Part shown: positions 1 through 8,282 of the stretch, piece after piece
Layout of the letters: every line of letters starts with the position of its first letter
Position numbering within the stretch: the first letter of the stretch is position 1
Assembly (NCBI GenBank): GCA_021732565.1
Contig: JAKFUT010000024.1
Coordinates: 1-33,582 of the forward strand
Reading direction: 5' to 3'
Length of the DNA: 33,582 bases
Source: Candidatus Obscuribacterales bacterium
Lineage (GTDB): Bacteria; Cyanobacteriota; Vampirovibrionia; Obscuribacterales; Obscuribacteraceae
Made by a program: the position numbers and the translations under genes
Notes under the pieces: model-generated
Told to the model about the DNA's origin: nothing
Databases searched by the model: none
The model's input: the letters and a program-made list of their open reading frames with translations, nothing else

Positions 1-341
1 AGGTGGAATGCGGCGGCTCTCGCCTTCCGCCTGAGGTGGAACGCGGCGGAGTTCGGCGTCCGCCTGAGGTGGAATGCGGCGGAGCTCGGCGTCCGCTTGA
101 GGTGGAACGCGGCGGAGCTCGCCTTCCGCCTGAGGTGGAATGCGGCGGAGTTCGGCGTCCGCTTGAGGTGGAACGCGGCGGAGTTCGGCGTCCGCTTGAG
201 GTGGAACGCGGCGGAGCTCGGCGTCCGCTTGAGGTGGAACGCGGCGGAGTTCGGCGTCCGCTTGAGGTGGAACGCGGCGGAGCTCGGTGTCCGCTTGAGG
301 TGGCACGCGGCGGCTCTCGCCTTCCGCTTGAGGTGGAATGC
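1..341. repeat. 33-bp tandem repeat, 10 full copies plus partial
   Basis: Units begin at 1, 34, 67, 100, 133, 166, 199, 232, 265 and 298, with an 11-base partial unit at 331. The length never varies from 33, so the reading frame is kept. Variation falls at a few fixed positions per unit (aat/aac/cac, ctc/ttc, ggc/gcc/ggt, gtc/ttc, ctg/ttg). The array is part of the minus-strand gene and probably continues left of the window. Confidence 0.95.
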
Positions 342-477
342 GGTTCTCTGATTTATTTAATTTTCCACAATTGATCCATTCATCAATCGCTTCGTTGCTC
401 AAATTCGCACTATACGCCGACTCTGTATTTGAATCGTTAGTTGAATCGTTCCAGTCCTCGAAATTTTGCTCTGTCAT
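1..477 (-). CDS. 11-residue tandem-repeat protein, N-terminal part (runs off left edge)
   Basis: The minus-strand frame from the ATG at 477-475 stays open for 159 codons to base 1, so the C-terminus lies outside the window. A good ribosome binding site (GGAGG, 8 bases before the ATG) supports the start. About 44 polar, acidic, Asn/Ser-rich residues (beginning MTEQNFEDWND) are followed by ten perfect-length repeats of consensus QADAELRRVPP; variants have E-G for D-A, S for L and I for V. Differences between repeats include GAA/GAG and CAG/CAA swaps, silent only in this frame, which argues that this frame rather than the plus-strand open frames is translated. There is no signal peptide or membrane segment in the visible part. 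The repeats are rich in Pro, Arg and acidic residues, suggesting an extended or disordered rod. I do not recognise the family. It lies downstream of the LRR gene on the same strand, 279 bases away. Confidence 0.7.
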   Translation of the reverse strand, partial: MTEQNFEDWNDSTNDSNTESAYSANLSNEAIDEWINCGKLNKSENRIPPQAEGESRRVPPQADTELRRVPPQADAELRRVPPQADAELRRVPPQADAELRRVPPQADAELRRIPPQAEGELRRVPPQADAELRRIPPQADAELRRVPPQAEGESRRIPP

Positions 478-524
478 GACAGGTCCCTCCATTCGCTCTA
501 TAGAAGTCAGCATTGACTCCACTG

Positions 525-553
525 CTATTAACGGTAAGGGAACAACTTTTCAA
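525..553 (-). promoter_or_regulatory. possible promoter for the 11-residue-repeat gene
   Basis: On the minus strand TTGAAA (553-548, five of six matches to a -35 box) is followed after 17 bases by TAATAG (530-525), a poor -10 box, about 48 bases before the ATG at 477. Position and spacing are right but the -10 is weak. Confidence 0.25.
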
Positions 554-755
554 GATTGTGACATGAATGTGCCGACGAATATTCCTCGTGATGGGCACGA
601 GCCTGCACTGGTGCAAGCTGCCACCACCAGAGACGGGGGACCGTGTTTGCACTTTGAAATCCCCGAATCAGACAGGAGTCAACTTACCTGCGTGATATAT
701 TTTCAGCAAAAAAATGCCAAGTGAGCTAACGCAATTTGATCGGTGCCTCATCCAG

Positions 756-2198
756 TCAAAGACGGAGCTTGCATCGCGGACGAGACTTTTGGAAGTCAGC
801 CACGCTTGTGATGTTGGTGGTAGCAATATTGAGTTCTTCGAGATTTGGCATTGATTGCAGCGATTCCAGACAGGCATCAGTAAGACGCAGGTTTGATTGA
901 AGGTTGAGTAGAGAAATCTCCTTGCACCGAGTTAGCTTGGCCACGCCATCGTCACTTATTAGTGTGTGTTCCAACCACAGATGCCGCAGCTTGGGAAAGC
1001 TACGACTCAGTTGCTCTAAGCACTCGTCACCAGTGGCGGTGTCTGAGAGAGAAAGGGTTTGTAGCTCGGGGAACGGCCCCCATTGTCCGACGTTTGCTGC
1101 TTTCAAATGCAAGTTGTTTGATAAAGTCAAATGCTTAAGTGAACGCAAATGTGAGAGGAAGCAAATTCCGGAATCAGTGAGATCATTGCTTCGTGCCAAA
1201 TTGAGGACCATCAGGCTTTTGATTTTTCCAATTGTTTGGAGATCTGCATCTCTACATGAACACTCCGAGAGAGACAAGGTGTTAACCCTCATTCTTGCGA
1301 GAAACTCAAGCTCACCCCGTTTTTTTATTTCGATGCCATCAAGATAAAGATGTGACAAAAAAGGTATTGAGGACAATTGCGAGAGTTTAGACCAACTCAG
1401 GTTGTTGAATGCAAGATTCAATAACAGCAGAGACTTGAGCGAGCAGATGGAAGGCAAGATCCGGTCGCTTACACGGCATTCTCTGAGCCTTAGTTCATTT
1501 AAGTTGTGAAGTCGCAACAGCGCTGAGACTCCCCTGTCGTCAAAACAACTGCGATCTAGATTTAAAGATCTAAGTGAGAGAGGAAGGTACTTCAGACCAT
1601 CGCCCGTAATGGCATCGTGCTGAAGCGAAAGTGAACTGAGTTTTGTAAGAGTTGAAAGATGTACAAGACCCGAATCAGTTACTTGAGTTCCGGACAGGTC
1701 CAATTCTCGCAGCTCAGTGAACGGCATAAATTCCACAAGAGAACTGTCTTGAAGTTCGGTATCATGAGCCTCGATTTTCCACAGGCAATCCTTCGGAATC
1801 TTCCGTAGAAAACTCAAATCCACGGGTTCAGGCATGTAATCAAGTTTGATGCAAATCTTGGAACCTTTTGCCAGGACTTTCCCCCCTCGGGCGGCTCCCA
1901 GGCTGCGTAGTTGTTCCCCGTCGTAGACAAGAACTTCCCCAACCGAGTGGATCTTGGGAAAATCCAGTATCACTTGGTCTCTCACATAACGCGGGTTACT
2001 CTGGTCCGACCTGCTATCCGACCCGTTATCAGACCTGACACATCCGGATAAGGACAGTACGGCGATCAGGTAAAACCAAAGAGAATTGAATTTCGGTGAA
2101 AATGGCGTGCCTGTGTGAGTCGTAGACATGCGAGTTAGAATACCGTCACTTTGGCGTAAAAGCAAACAATAGCGTGGGTGAGTTTCTGCTATTACCAT
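756..2198 (-). CDS. leucine-rich-repeat lipoprotein
   Basis: A 480-residue protein. A hydrophobic stretch (residues 40-52) ends in a lipobox LSGC with Cys53 as the predicted lipidated residue, so the mature protein should be membrane-anchored and exposed outside the cytoplasm. From about residue 125 to the end there are roughly thirteen LRRs of the ITDxGLxxL type (LRELDLSGTQVTDSGL is a clear example), giving a solenoid likely to bind proteins. The ATG at 2198 has AGGAG 4 bases upstream; the in-frame ATG at codon 24 (2129) has no obvious binding site but would give a more normal signal-peptide length. I keep the longer start with reservation. No catalytic domain is visible. The ligand is unknown. 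Confidence 0.85.
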   Translation of the reverse strand: MVIAETHPRYCLLLRQSDGILTRMSTTHTGTPFSPKFNSLWFYLIAVLSLSGCVRSDNGSDSRSDQSNPRYVRDQVILDFPKIHSVGEVLVYDGEQLRSLGAARGGKVLAKGSKICIKLDYMPEPVDLSFLRKIPKDCLWKIEAHDTELQDSSLVEFMPFTELRELDLSGTQVTDSGLVHLSTLTKLSSLSLQHDAITGDGLKYLPLSLRSLNLDRSCFDDRGVSALLRLHNLNELRLRECRVSDRILPSICSLKSLLLLNLAFNNLSWSKLSQLSSIPFLSHLYLDGIEIKKRGELEFLARMRVNTLSLSECSCRDADLQTIGKIKSLMVLNLARSNDLTDSGICFLSHLRSLKHLTLSNNLHLKAANVGQWGPFPELQTLSLSDTATGDECLEQLSRSFPKLRHLWLEHTLISDDGVAKLTRCKEISLLNLQSNLRLTDACLESLQSMPNLEELNIATTNITSVADFQKSRPRCKLRL

Positions 2199-2444
2199 AT
2201 AGCTCCTACGGTGACGAGCTGAAATGCTGTGCTGATAATTATGTCGAATTCGCGCAACAGAGTTGCCACAATCAGCGATTCAGCACAACCTCCGTTTTTG
2301 TTTGACCTGACTTTTCTTCACGTCGCCCCAAAAAGTAAACTCAGGTTTGACTTTGCGGTCCACGGGTTCGCGAGTAAAAAGCAGCACTTTTCATAGCTCG
2401 GTTATATCTGATCATGTCATCTTCTTCGAGATCTGCCGACATCA

Positions 2445-3251
2445 CTAACCCGTCTGCTTCTGCTGATCGCCCAAGTCGGTGAAGAATACTAGGAGAAGGT
2501 GTTTTGCGTAAACTGACTCAAGTGTGCCCGGTGCCGACCGGAGTTTGTATTGATCCACGGCCGTCAAGGCATATAAATTCGCCTCCTCCAGGCGCCCTGG
2601 CGTAATCTTAATTCAGCCAATGCTAATTGCAGTTCGCCTTGAGCGCACTCATGTTTGATTCTTTTGAGCAAGTCGAGTAGCTCTTCCAGCAGTTTCTCTC
2701 CTTCTTCAAGCTTGTCAATCCGAATTTTGGCTCGAGCGCAATTAATCAATGCGTGGGCCTTTGCAGAGTGCCACGACGATTTGCTTGCACTGATGAGACT
2801 GAGAGCTTGCTCGCTGACTTCGATGGAAGCAGGGCCGTCGTCACATAACAACAGTGCATGACCCAGTTGCGCTTAACGTATACTCATCGTTTGCTATCTT
2901 CGAATTGTGATAACGAACGCGACGAGATGCCAGCTCGGTTTTAAGGTCGCCTCCCAGCGCGTACGTGGCATGAAGGCCCACTTCGAATAAGCGTGCGTGG
3001 ATAACTTGCGCTTCAAATAATTTTCCGCAACCCACTAATGCTCGAGCATGAATGAGATCGCTGTATGGGAATAGCCAACTTAATTTTGAAGTGCGCTGAA
3101 AGAACTGAAGTGCTTGGGTGGGGTTGGAGGTGGACCAATTCCATGCGCTCAAAGATATCGGCATCCATATGGCTATTGTCAAAACCCCGCCAAGAGCCAG
3201 GCTGTAATTCATTTGGCCGGTGACGATTTCAAGGAAACAGGTCCACAGCAC
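2445..3251 (-). pseudogene. TPR membrane protein broken by two frameshifts
   Basis: Three minus-strand frames join into one sensible protein. The first (3251 down to about 2870) has a membrane segment (LALGGVLTIAIW) and helical repeats. The second (about 2873 to 2592) continues with QLGHALLLCDDG and further TPR-like helices (ALINCARAKIRI). The third (about 2592 to the stop at 2447-2445) continues RLEEANLYALTAVDQYKLRS in the same style. Breaks lie near 2865-2878 and near 2590-2596; the second is cured by adding one base. Each fragment alone ends soon after the break, in residues that do not look like the rest. The start is uncertain: GTG at 3251 or ATG at 3212. It may be a decayed gene, or a live one if the breaks are sequencing errors. 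Confidence 0.7.
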
Positions 3252-3755
3252 AATGCATCGCGAAAACGAGGGGCGCGAGTTTCTCCCGATGGTTTTTTCT
3301 AAAATTGCCTGCCTCGTCTTCTGTCAGGAGCCAATCGCAATCAGTTCGATTTCGGTACCAGGGATAGTCAGTCACGGTAGACCTCTCGATTCTCTTTTCT
3401 CGTTAGCCCATTAATTCAGGCAGTAGCTAAATTCTCGTTAGCCTCAATTTATACAAGCGTAGCTAGTGCTTCGCTGTGCCGAGACGGTATTCACGCAGGC
3501 AGCAATGAGCCGAGCAGCGGGATGACATCATCCGGCTGACGGTTGGGGGCAGGCCCTGTATCTCACTTCCCGATCGCGTAACATTGTTGGGTGGTAACAC
3601 AACAGTCCTTCTCAATAATGCAGTCTTGCTTTTCAATAATGCACTATTGATGGCGCATAGTTATTCGGGGGCGGGTTCTTGGTTTCTCTGTCGTGCATTT
3701 ATGCCGTGTGATCTTTAGGTCCGACAAAAAGTGTCTCCCGGCATCCAGAGGATGA
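3252..3755. other. intergenic region between TPR pseudogene and kinase operon
   Basis: About 500 bases without a convincing gene. The part before 3420 could hold lost 5' sequence of the pseudogene, but no frame there gives a recognisable continuation. The part near 3600-3660 carries the repeat listed separately and probably the kinase promoter. No RNA gene was seen. Confidence 0.5.
3612..3650. promoter_or_regulatory. 11-bp direct repeat plus palindrome, candidate operator
   Basis: TCAATAATGCA occurs at 3612-3622 and again at 3633-3643, exactly 21 bases apart (two helical turns). The second copy is also the left half of an inverted repeat, TCAATA-6-TATTGA (3633-3650). Direct repeats on one face of the helix are a known layout for OmpR/PhoB-family regulators, and the site is 106 bases or more before the kinase-regulator pair, so autoregulation is plausible. 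This is inference from layout. Confidence 0.35.
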
Positions 3756-5663
3756 GTGCAAACCTTAGCTACACTAGAGGTGATTATTTATGATCCAATG
3801 GAGCAAATCACTTGCCAGGACATTTGGACCAACGGTATTGAAGTAATGAACATTCCGATCGGAAGCAAGATTTTTAGAAAGACTATCATTGTCGTTTTGA
3901 TACCGTTGTTTTTCGATACTGTTTTCGTGTGCACGCTTGCCGCCTTACAGCAGCAGGCCGAGGATGCCGCGGCTCGAGCCAATAGAGTGTTTGCAGCACT
4001 AACAGCTACCAACAATGTGCAAAGCCGTTTAATTCACCTCGTGCCACTCGTTTTTGGTTATGTCACCTCTCGTGAAGCAAGCATTCGTGAGCAAATCAAC
4101 ATTGTCATGGCTGAGATGCCCTCTGATCTCGAAACGGCCAGGAAGCTTTTGTCTGAAACCCGACATGAACAAGATCTGGCAACGGAGCTGGAGAAAACAA
4201 CTCTTCATGCCACCGCTGCCTTCCGTCCGCTTTTGCTTGCGGCCGAACAAGGGAACCTGAACTTTTACGCCGATAACGGGAAACTGCGGCGCCGGCTAGC
4301 TTACTCAGTCAATGAAATGATTGAAGTGAACCATGCTGTTAACGAAGCACTGTCTCCGCAGAAGAAGGAATTGCCTGAAATAGCCGCACGTTTGCGAAAT
4401 CAGGCCCGATCTGTCCTCTATGGCGGTATCGTATGTAATTTGCTGATTTCTGTATTTCTTGCTTTTTTCTTGAGCCGAGCAATTACAAGCCGCATCGCCA
4501 TAATGAACAGCAATATCGATCGGCTGGCCCGCCGTCTGCCCTTGCTTACCAAGGTATCTGGCGACGATGAGATTACCTCTCTTGACCGGGCCTTTCATAG
4601 AATGGCAGAGGATCTGAATAACGCAGCACGGAAAGAGCGTGCGATTTTGGACAATGCTGTCGATGTGATTTGTTCTCTCGATGCAGAGATTCGCTTTAGT
4701 GCGATCAATTCGGCTTGCATTAAATCCTGGGGGGTCCATCCTGAGGAAGCAATTGGCAAGCTGCTTGAAATTTTTGTGGTTCCTCAAGATTTTCCAAAAC
4801 TCAACAAAACATTTGCCGAAGCAAGACTGAGTAACCAGGCAGTCGCCCAAGAGTTCGAGATGCGCGGTGCAGGGGGACGCACCCTTCACAATTCATGGTC
4901 GATACAATGGTCTGACGCGGAAGAAAGCTTCTTCTGCGTGGTTCACGATACATCAGAAACTCGTAGATTGGAACATTTGAAGCAAGAGTTTCTGCAAATG
5001 GTAAGCCACGATATTCGCATGCCTGTCACATCAGTGAGAACTTTCCTTAATAATATAAGTGAAGGAATATACGGAACAGTGACAGAACGCCTGCAAAAGT
5101 CGATTTACGTAGCACAGCGTAGTCTTTCTCGCCTCTATTCGATGGTAAGTGATCTTCTAGACCTGGAGAAAATTGAATCTGGAACCATGAAACTGCACGT
5201 TTCGGAGTTAAGCCTGGCGGACCTTTGCCAGGAAGCGGTAGACACCATCGAGGAAGAAGCTATCAGGCGAAACATAAACCTACTAGTGCACTGTGCGGAT
5301 GAGCCCATGGTTTGCGTGGACGGGCAGCGAATGCTACAGGTAATTGTGAATCTTCTGGGAAATGCTTTAAAGTTCTCTCCGGAAGGAGGCTGTATTAAAG
5401 TCGAACTGGCAACGATGCCTCATGGCGTTCAGTTAACAGTGATAGACGAGGGACCGGGGATCCCTTATGGTGACCTTGAGCGGATTTTTGACAAATTTCA
5501 TCAGTTGGATAGCGGGGTCAAATTTGGCGGTAGCGGTCTGGGATTAGCGATAAGCAAGTCTATTGTTGATCTTCATGGAGGCAAAATTACCGCTAGTAAC
5601 AACGCCACGTCAGGCGCCTGTTTTACAGTTAACCTGTCGCCCGCGCCTCAACGAACCGAATAA
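3756..5663 (+). CDS. membrane sensor histidine kinase with HAMP and PAS domains
   Basis: A 635-residue sensor kinase that should autophosphorylate on His418 and pass phosphate to the regulator encoded 83 bases downstream. Order: TM1 about 42-65; an extracytoplasmic helical sensor region about 66-222; TM2 about 223-243; HAMP about 243-295; PAS about 295-405; HisKA with H-box SHDIRMPVTSV; HATPase with N-box NLLGNALKFSPEG, G1 DEGPGIP, F-box IFDKFHQ and G2 GGSGLGLAIS. All catalytic boxes are intact. The H-box has Arg-Met-Pro in place of the usual Arg-Thr-Pro. Start: GTG 3756 has AGAGG just upstream; ATG 3798 or ATG 3846 are alternatives that would shorten the N-terminal tail before TM1. The signal sensed cannot be read from the sequence. 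Confidence 0.93.
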   Translation: MQTLATLEVIIYDPMEQITCQDIWTNGIEVMNIPIGSKIFRKTIIVVLIPLFFDTVFVCTLAALQQQAEDAAARANRVFAALTATNNVQSRLIHLVPLVFGYVTSREASIREQINIVMAEMPSDLETARKLLSETRHEQDLATELEKTTLHATAAFRPLLLAAEQGNLNFYADNGKLRRRLAYSVNEMIEVNHAVNEALSPQKKELPEIAARLRNQARSVLYGGIVCNLLISVFLAFFLSRAITSRIAIMNSNIDRLARRLPLLTKVSGDDEITSLDRAFHRMAEDLNNAARKERAILDNAVDVICSLDAEIRFSAINSACIKSWGVHPEEAIGKLLEIFVVPQDFPKLNKTFAEARLSNQAVAQEFEMRGAGGRTLHNSWSIQWSDAEESFFCVVHDTSETRRLEHLKQEFLQMVSHDIRMPVTSVRTFLNNISEGIYGTVTERLQKSIYVAQRSLSRLYSMVSDLLDLEKIESGTMKLHVSELSLADLCQEAVDTIEEEAIRRNINLLVHCADEPMVCVDGQRMLQVIVNLLGNALKFSPEGGCIKVELATMPHGVQLTVIDEGPGIPYGDLERIFDKFHQLDSGVKFGGSGLGLAISKSIVDLHGGKITASNNATSGACFTVNLSPAPQRTE

Positions 5664-5746
5664 CAATGGCTTTGGGCGACAGAGTTGAGGGCATATTAAA
5701 GTGGTTGCGCGGGCAAGGGCTCGACTGAGAATGGAGTCTTCGACAA

Positions 5747-6418
5747 ATGGCGAAAGTCTTGCTTGTAGAAGACGATGAAGAAGTTGCACACATGGTGCTC
5801 GATTGGCTTCAGGGCCAATTGCACGTGGTGGACGTTATTGCCAACGGTCTTGAAGCTCTTGAGCTATTGCTCAGATCGCAATACGATGTGGTTGTTCTTG
5901 ATTGGGGCTTGCCAGGTATTTCGGGAATTGAGATCCTGCAAAGCATGAGAAAACACGCCATCGCGACACCGGTGCTGATGCTGACCGGCCGATCGGCGTT
6001 GGCAGAAAAGGAGAGCGGGCTCGATCAAGGTGCGGACGACTATTTGACAAAGCCCTTCGAAATGCGTGAGTTCGGAGCCCGGTTGCGTGCCTTACTTCGC
6101 CGACCGGCGCAGGTCCAGACAGATAGGCTGGAATTAGCTGGAATTTCCTTAGATTCCGGGAACTGCACCTTCAAAGCCGGCACGGAAGAAGTTTCGTTAC
6201 TGCCCAAAGAATATGCGATTCTCGAATTCTTGATGCGACACCCCAATCAATTATTTAGCGCGGATCTGCTCCTCAATAATGTTTGGAAATATGATGCGGA
6301 ATCCACCGATATGGCAGTGAGAACTTGTATTGCCAGGCTGAGAAAGAAACTGGCGAGTGTCGGCAAAGCCAAACTCATTAGTACCGTATATGGTATGGGG
6401 TACAAACTCAATGCCTGA
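5747..6418 (+). CDS. OmpR/PhoB-family response regulator
   Basis: A 223-residue DNA-binding response regulator. The receiver domain (1-120) has the acidic pair Asp9/Asp10, phospho-acceptor Asp52 (VVVLDWGLPG), Thr80 and Lys102 (TKPF), all intact. The winged-helix effector domain (about 128-222) has the usual LLPKEYAILEFLMRHPNQL entry and the C-terminal hairpin STVYGMGYKL. Length is normal for the family. It follows the kinase on the same strand with an 83-base gap, so the two very likely form one operon and a cognate pair. Targets are unknown; the direct repeat upstream of the kinase gene is a candidate site. Confidence 0.95.
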   Translation: MAKVLLVEDDEEVAHMVLDWLQGQLHVVDVIANGLEALELLLRSQYDVVVLDWGLPGISGIEILQSMRKHAIATPVLMLTGRSALAEKESGLDQGADDYLTKPFEMREFGARLRALLRRPAQVQTDRLELAGISLDSGNCTFKAGTEEVSLLPKEYAILEFLMRHPNQLFSADLLLNNVWKYDAESTDMAVRTCIARLRKKLASVGKAKLISTVYGMGYKLNA

Positions 6419-6470
6419 AGACGATAAGTGTTTTTCGCTTGGCGGATACTTGTGTGTTCACTCTTCGGTA

Positions 6471-7016
6471 TTATTTCTTGTATTTGAATGTCTCCGCTTT
6501 AACACCTGAAGCCAAATCAAAAATCATGCCAAAGTCTTTGTCCCGAGCGTTACAGGGGCCACCGTTCTTTCGTATCATGCGGGTTCCGTCTTCGAAGACC
6601 CAGCAATATCCGTTACTACAAGGAAAACGGTTTTCCAGAGGGTAGGTCTTTGCTGAACCATCTGGACTGGTGACAATTAGATCGTGGTCCGGTGTGAATG
6701 TGTAACTGGTACCGTCCGCTTGTTTGATTACCACGGCCCCCTTCTCTTCCTTGAGTTCGGTATTGATTGGCATTAGTGTGTAATCCTTCTTGGTGTACTT
6801 TTCCAAAGAATTGGAACTCGCGTTTATGTCCTCACCAACTGGATTACTTCCATCCATCAATTGGATAGCACCCCATTTTGACAAAAACTCCACCGACTCA
6901 TTTTTTGAATTCGAGTACGCGTTGCTCGACCATGCTTCCACGCTCATTGGTCCTTGGGAATTAATCGTCTGTTGATTCTCTTCATAGTGACTTTCGTTGA
7001 ATTCTGTATACGTCAT
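6471..7016 (-). CDS. hypothetical protein
   Basis: About 181 residues, acidic and polar, rich in Asn, Ser and Glu in the first half. The second half has beta-strand-like segments around DGTSYTFTPDHD and SPDGSAKTYPL, then CSNGYCWVFEDGTRMIRKN; repeated DG-x-hydrophobic steps suggest a small beta-sheet or beta-helix fold. No signal peptide or TM segment. Three cysteines lie in the last third. The frame opens with an ATG at 7025, but GGAG is better spaced for the ATG at 7016, which I choose. It converges with the response regulator gene (52-base gap) and lies 50 bases after another small gene on its own strand. I do not recognise the family. Confidence 0.65.
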   Translation of the reverse strand: MTYTEFNESHYEENQQTINSQGPMSVEAWSSNAYSNSKNESVEFLSKWGAIQLMDGSNPVGEDINASSNSLEKYTKKDYTLMPINTELKEEKGAVVIKQADGTSYTFTPDHDLIVTSPDGSAKTYPLENRFPCSNGYCWVFEDGTRMIRKNGGPCNARDKDFGMIFDLASGVKAETFKYKK

Positions 7017-7066
7017 TTGCTCCATGCCTCCGTTTCTTTCCGCTCATAGACCATTTGGCGGCAGTG

Positions 7067-7333
7067 CTACCAAACGCCATCGCCTTGAGCATCTTCTGGT
7101 TCGACAAAAAATAGCTTAACCAAACACCTTTGCACGATTGTGACATAAGCCTCGTGCGGGTCGTAATTTCCCGGTCCCCGACTTCCATCGTGATTTCTGT
7201 TTCCAAACGGACAGCCATGCATCAAACTTTCTCCGGCATGAGGGCGATGTGTGATACCAATCCCGAAGTGTTCACAACCTTGCCTATATTCTCTATCCAT
7301 TAACTTGCTTTGATCTGATCCAGATATTTCCAA
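7067..7333 (-). CDS. small hypothetical protein, TTG start
   Basis: An 88-residue frame starting at TTG (7333) with AGGA five bases upstream; an ATG at codon 12 (7300) is the alternative. It is rich in Gly, His and aromatic residues (HFGIGITHRPHAGES, then a GNRNHDGSRGPGNY stretch), with two Cys in the first half and one in the second. Several His and Cys could bind a metal, but no known motif is present. It lies 50 bases before the 181-residue gene on the same strand and may be co-transcribed. An overlapping minus-strand frame (7218-6982) is less convincing. The function is unknown and the call rests on the binding site and sequence composition. Confidence 0.4.
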   Translation of the reverse strand: MEISGSDQSKLMDREYRQGCEHFGIGITHRPHAGESLMHGCPFGNRNHDGSRGPGNYDPHEAYVTIVQRCLVKLFFVEPEDAQGDGVW

Positions 7334-7371
7334 CTCTTTCCTGTCATGATTCGGATTTATCTGCAGAAAGA

Positions 7372-7399
7372 GAGAGGAAGCACCATCGTGCTTCCTCTC
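7372..7399 (-). terminator. hairpin terminator after prepilin copy 1
   Basis: A perfect 12-bp stem (GAGAGGAAGCAC / GTGCTTCCTCTC) with a 4-base loop, 25 bases after the stop of the prepilin gene, followed on the minus strand by a pyrimidine-rich TCTTTCTG tail. The same stem occurs after prepilin copy 2. Confidence 0.75.
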
Positions 7400-7423
7400 C
7401 CTTTTGACTGAAATTGAGTTGAA

Positions 7424-7933
7424 TTACATGTTGGACAATACGAGAACTTTTCCGTTGGTGCCGCTAACGTGCACACCGTTGGAGTCCGATCCTACCGTTC
7501 CGTAACTATTGCCAGCATCAACTACGTCATAGCTGTGCTCACCTTTGGTCAAGAAGTTGCCCGGGGCTGACGTGCGAAGTTTCGTGATGTCAGTGGCCAC
7601 TGCCAGGCCACCTGTTCCAGGGTCGTTGGTTGTGCCGGTAACAGGGTTAGCTGGTACCGTACCAGGTGTACCGGTGGCTTTGTTGTCCCCACCCGGGTAG
7701 TAGGGTTTGATATTTTTCAGTGCACCATAAATACCGCCGGTATCCGTGGCAGAGGATTCCGCGGCAATCTGGGTTGTTCTCATACAGCCGCGCACAGCTG
7801 CAGTCTTCGCCTTCCCTTGCGCACCGATAAAATTCGGCAATGCAATTGCAGCCAAGATACCAATGATGACAACTACTACCAGCAGCTCGACCAGCGTAAA
7901 TCCCTTAAAAGTCCTATTCTTATTGCTATTCAT
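7424..7933 (-). CDS. type IV prepilin / major pseudopilin-like protein, copy 1
   Basis: About 169 residues from the ATG at 7933 (MNSNKNRTFKG then FTLVELL). An upstream ATG at 7993 would put 20 improbable residues before the leader. The class III leader would be cut after Gly11 by prepilin peptidase, leaving N-methylated Phe and the hydrophobic assembly helix (VVVVIIGILAAIALPNF) with Glu5. The variable part has YYPGGD, a Gly/Thr/Pro-rich loop and the C-terminal segment SGTNGKVLVLSNM, like GspG-type or Gram-negative major pilins. The mature sequence is identical to copy 2 and differs from copy 4 at two residues. It probably builds a type IV pilus or type II secretion pseudopilus; no assembly ATPase, platform or peptidase gene is in the window. 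Confidence 0.92.
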   Translation of the reverse strand: MNSNKNRTFKGFTLVELLVVVVIIGILAAIALPNFIGAQGKAKTAAVRGCMRTTQIAAESSATDTGGIYGALKNIKPYYPGGDNKATGTPGTVPANPVTGTTNDPGTGGLAVATDITKLRTSAPGNFLTKGEHSYDVVDAGNSYGTVGSDSNGVHVSGTNGKVLVLSNM

Positions 7934-8230
7934 GTCTCTGTTACCCAATCCTGATTCCCATTCCCCAATTCTCAATTCCGTCCAACTTCGCAAATTTCTT
8001 TTGTGAATCTCGATTTACGTATTCGTTCAAGAGGTTGATTCATCGGTGCAACTGCGTTGCTTCCCTTTCTCCACTCTAGTCATATGCCCTGACTTTTGCC
8101 ATCCCGTATTCGGGTTAATCTGATCACTTCAAAGGATGATTGTTGAGTGGACAGGGTTGGTTGTGCACCACTTTCGCAGCCATATACTATTCCAAATGGA
8201 AAGCTCAGAAAGTAGCGATTGAACAAAAGA

Positions 8231-8263
8231 GAGAGGAAGCACGCAATAGTAGTGCTTCCTCTC
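8231..8263 (-). terminator. hairpin terminator after prepilin copy 2
   Basis: The same perfect 12-bp stem as after copy 1 (GAGAGGAAGCAC / GTGCTTCCTCTC) with a different 9-base loop, followed on the minus strand by TCTTTTGTTC. Different loops with an unchanged stem point to selection on the hairpin. Confidence 0.8.
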
Positions 8264-8282
8264 CCATTTGACTGAAATTGAA

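Noticed and set aside
1..341. CRISPR array
   Set aside because: Repeats are directly adjacent with no unique spacers; the same holds for the 84-bp array at 16934-17201.
3..374. Plus-strand open frames through the 33-bp array (also 97-351)
   Set aside because: They are open only because the repeat lacks stops. Unit differences are mostly amino-acid-changing in these frames, there is no ribosome binding site, and the minus frame has a much better start.
338..724. 128-residue plus-strand frame
   Set aside because: It overlaps the well-supported start of the minus-strand repeat gene, has no family resemblance and no good binding site.
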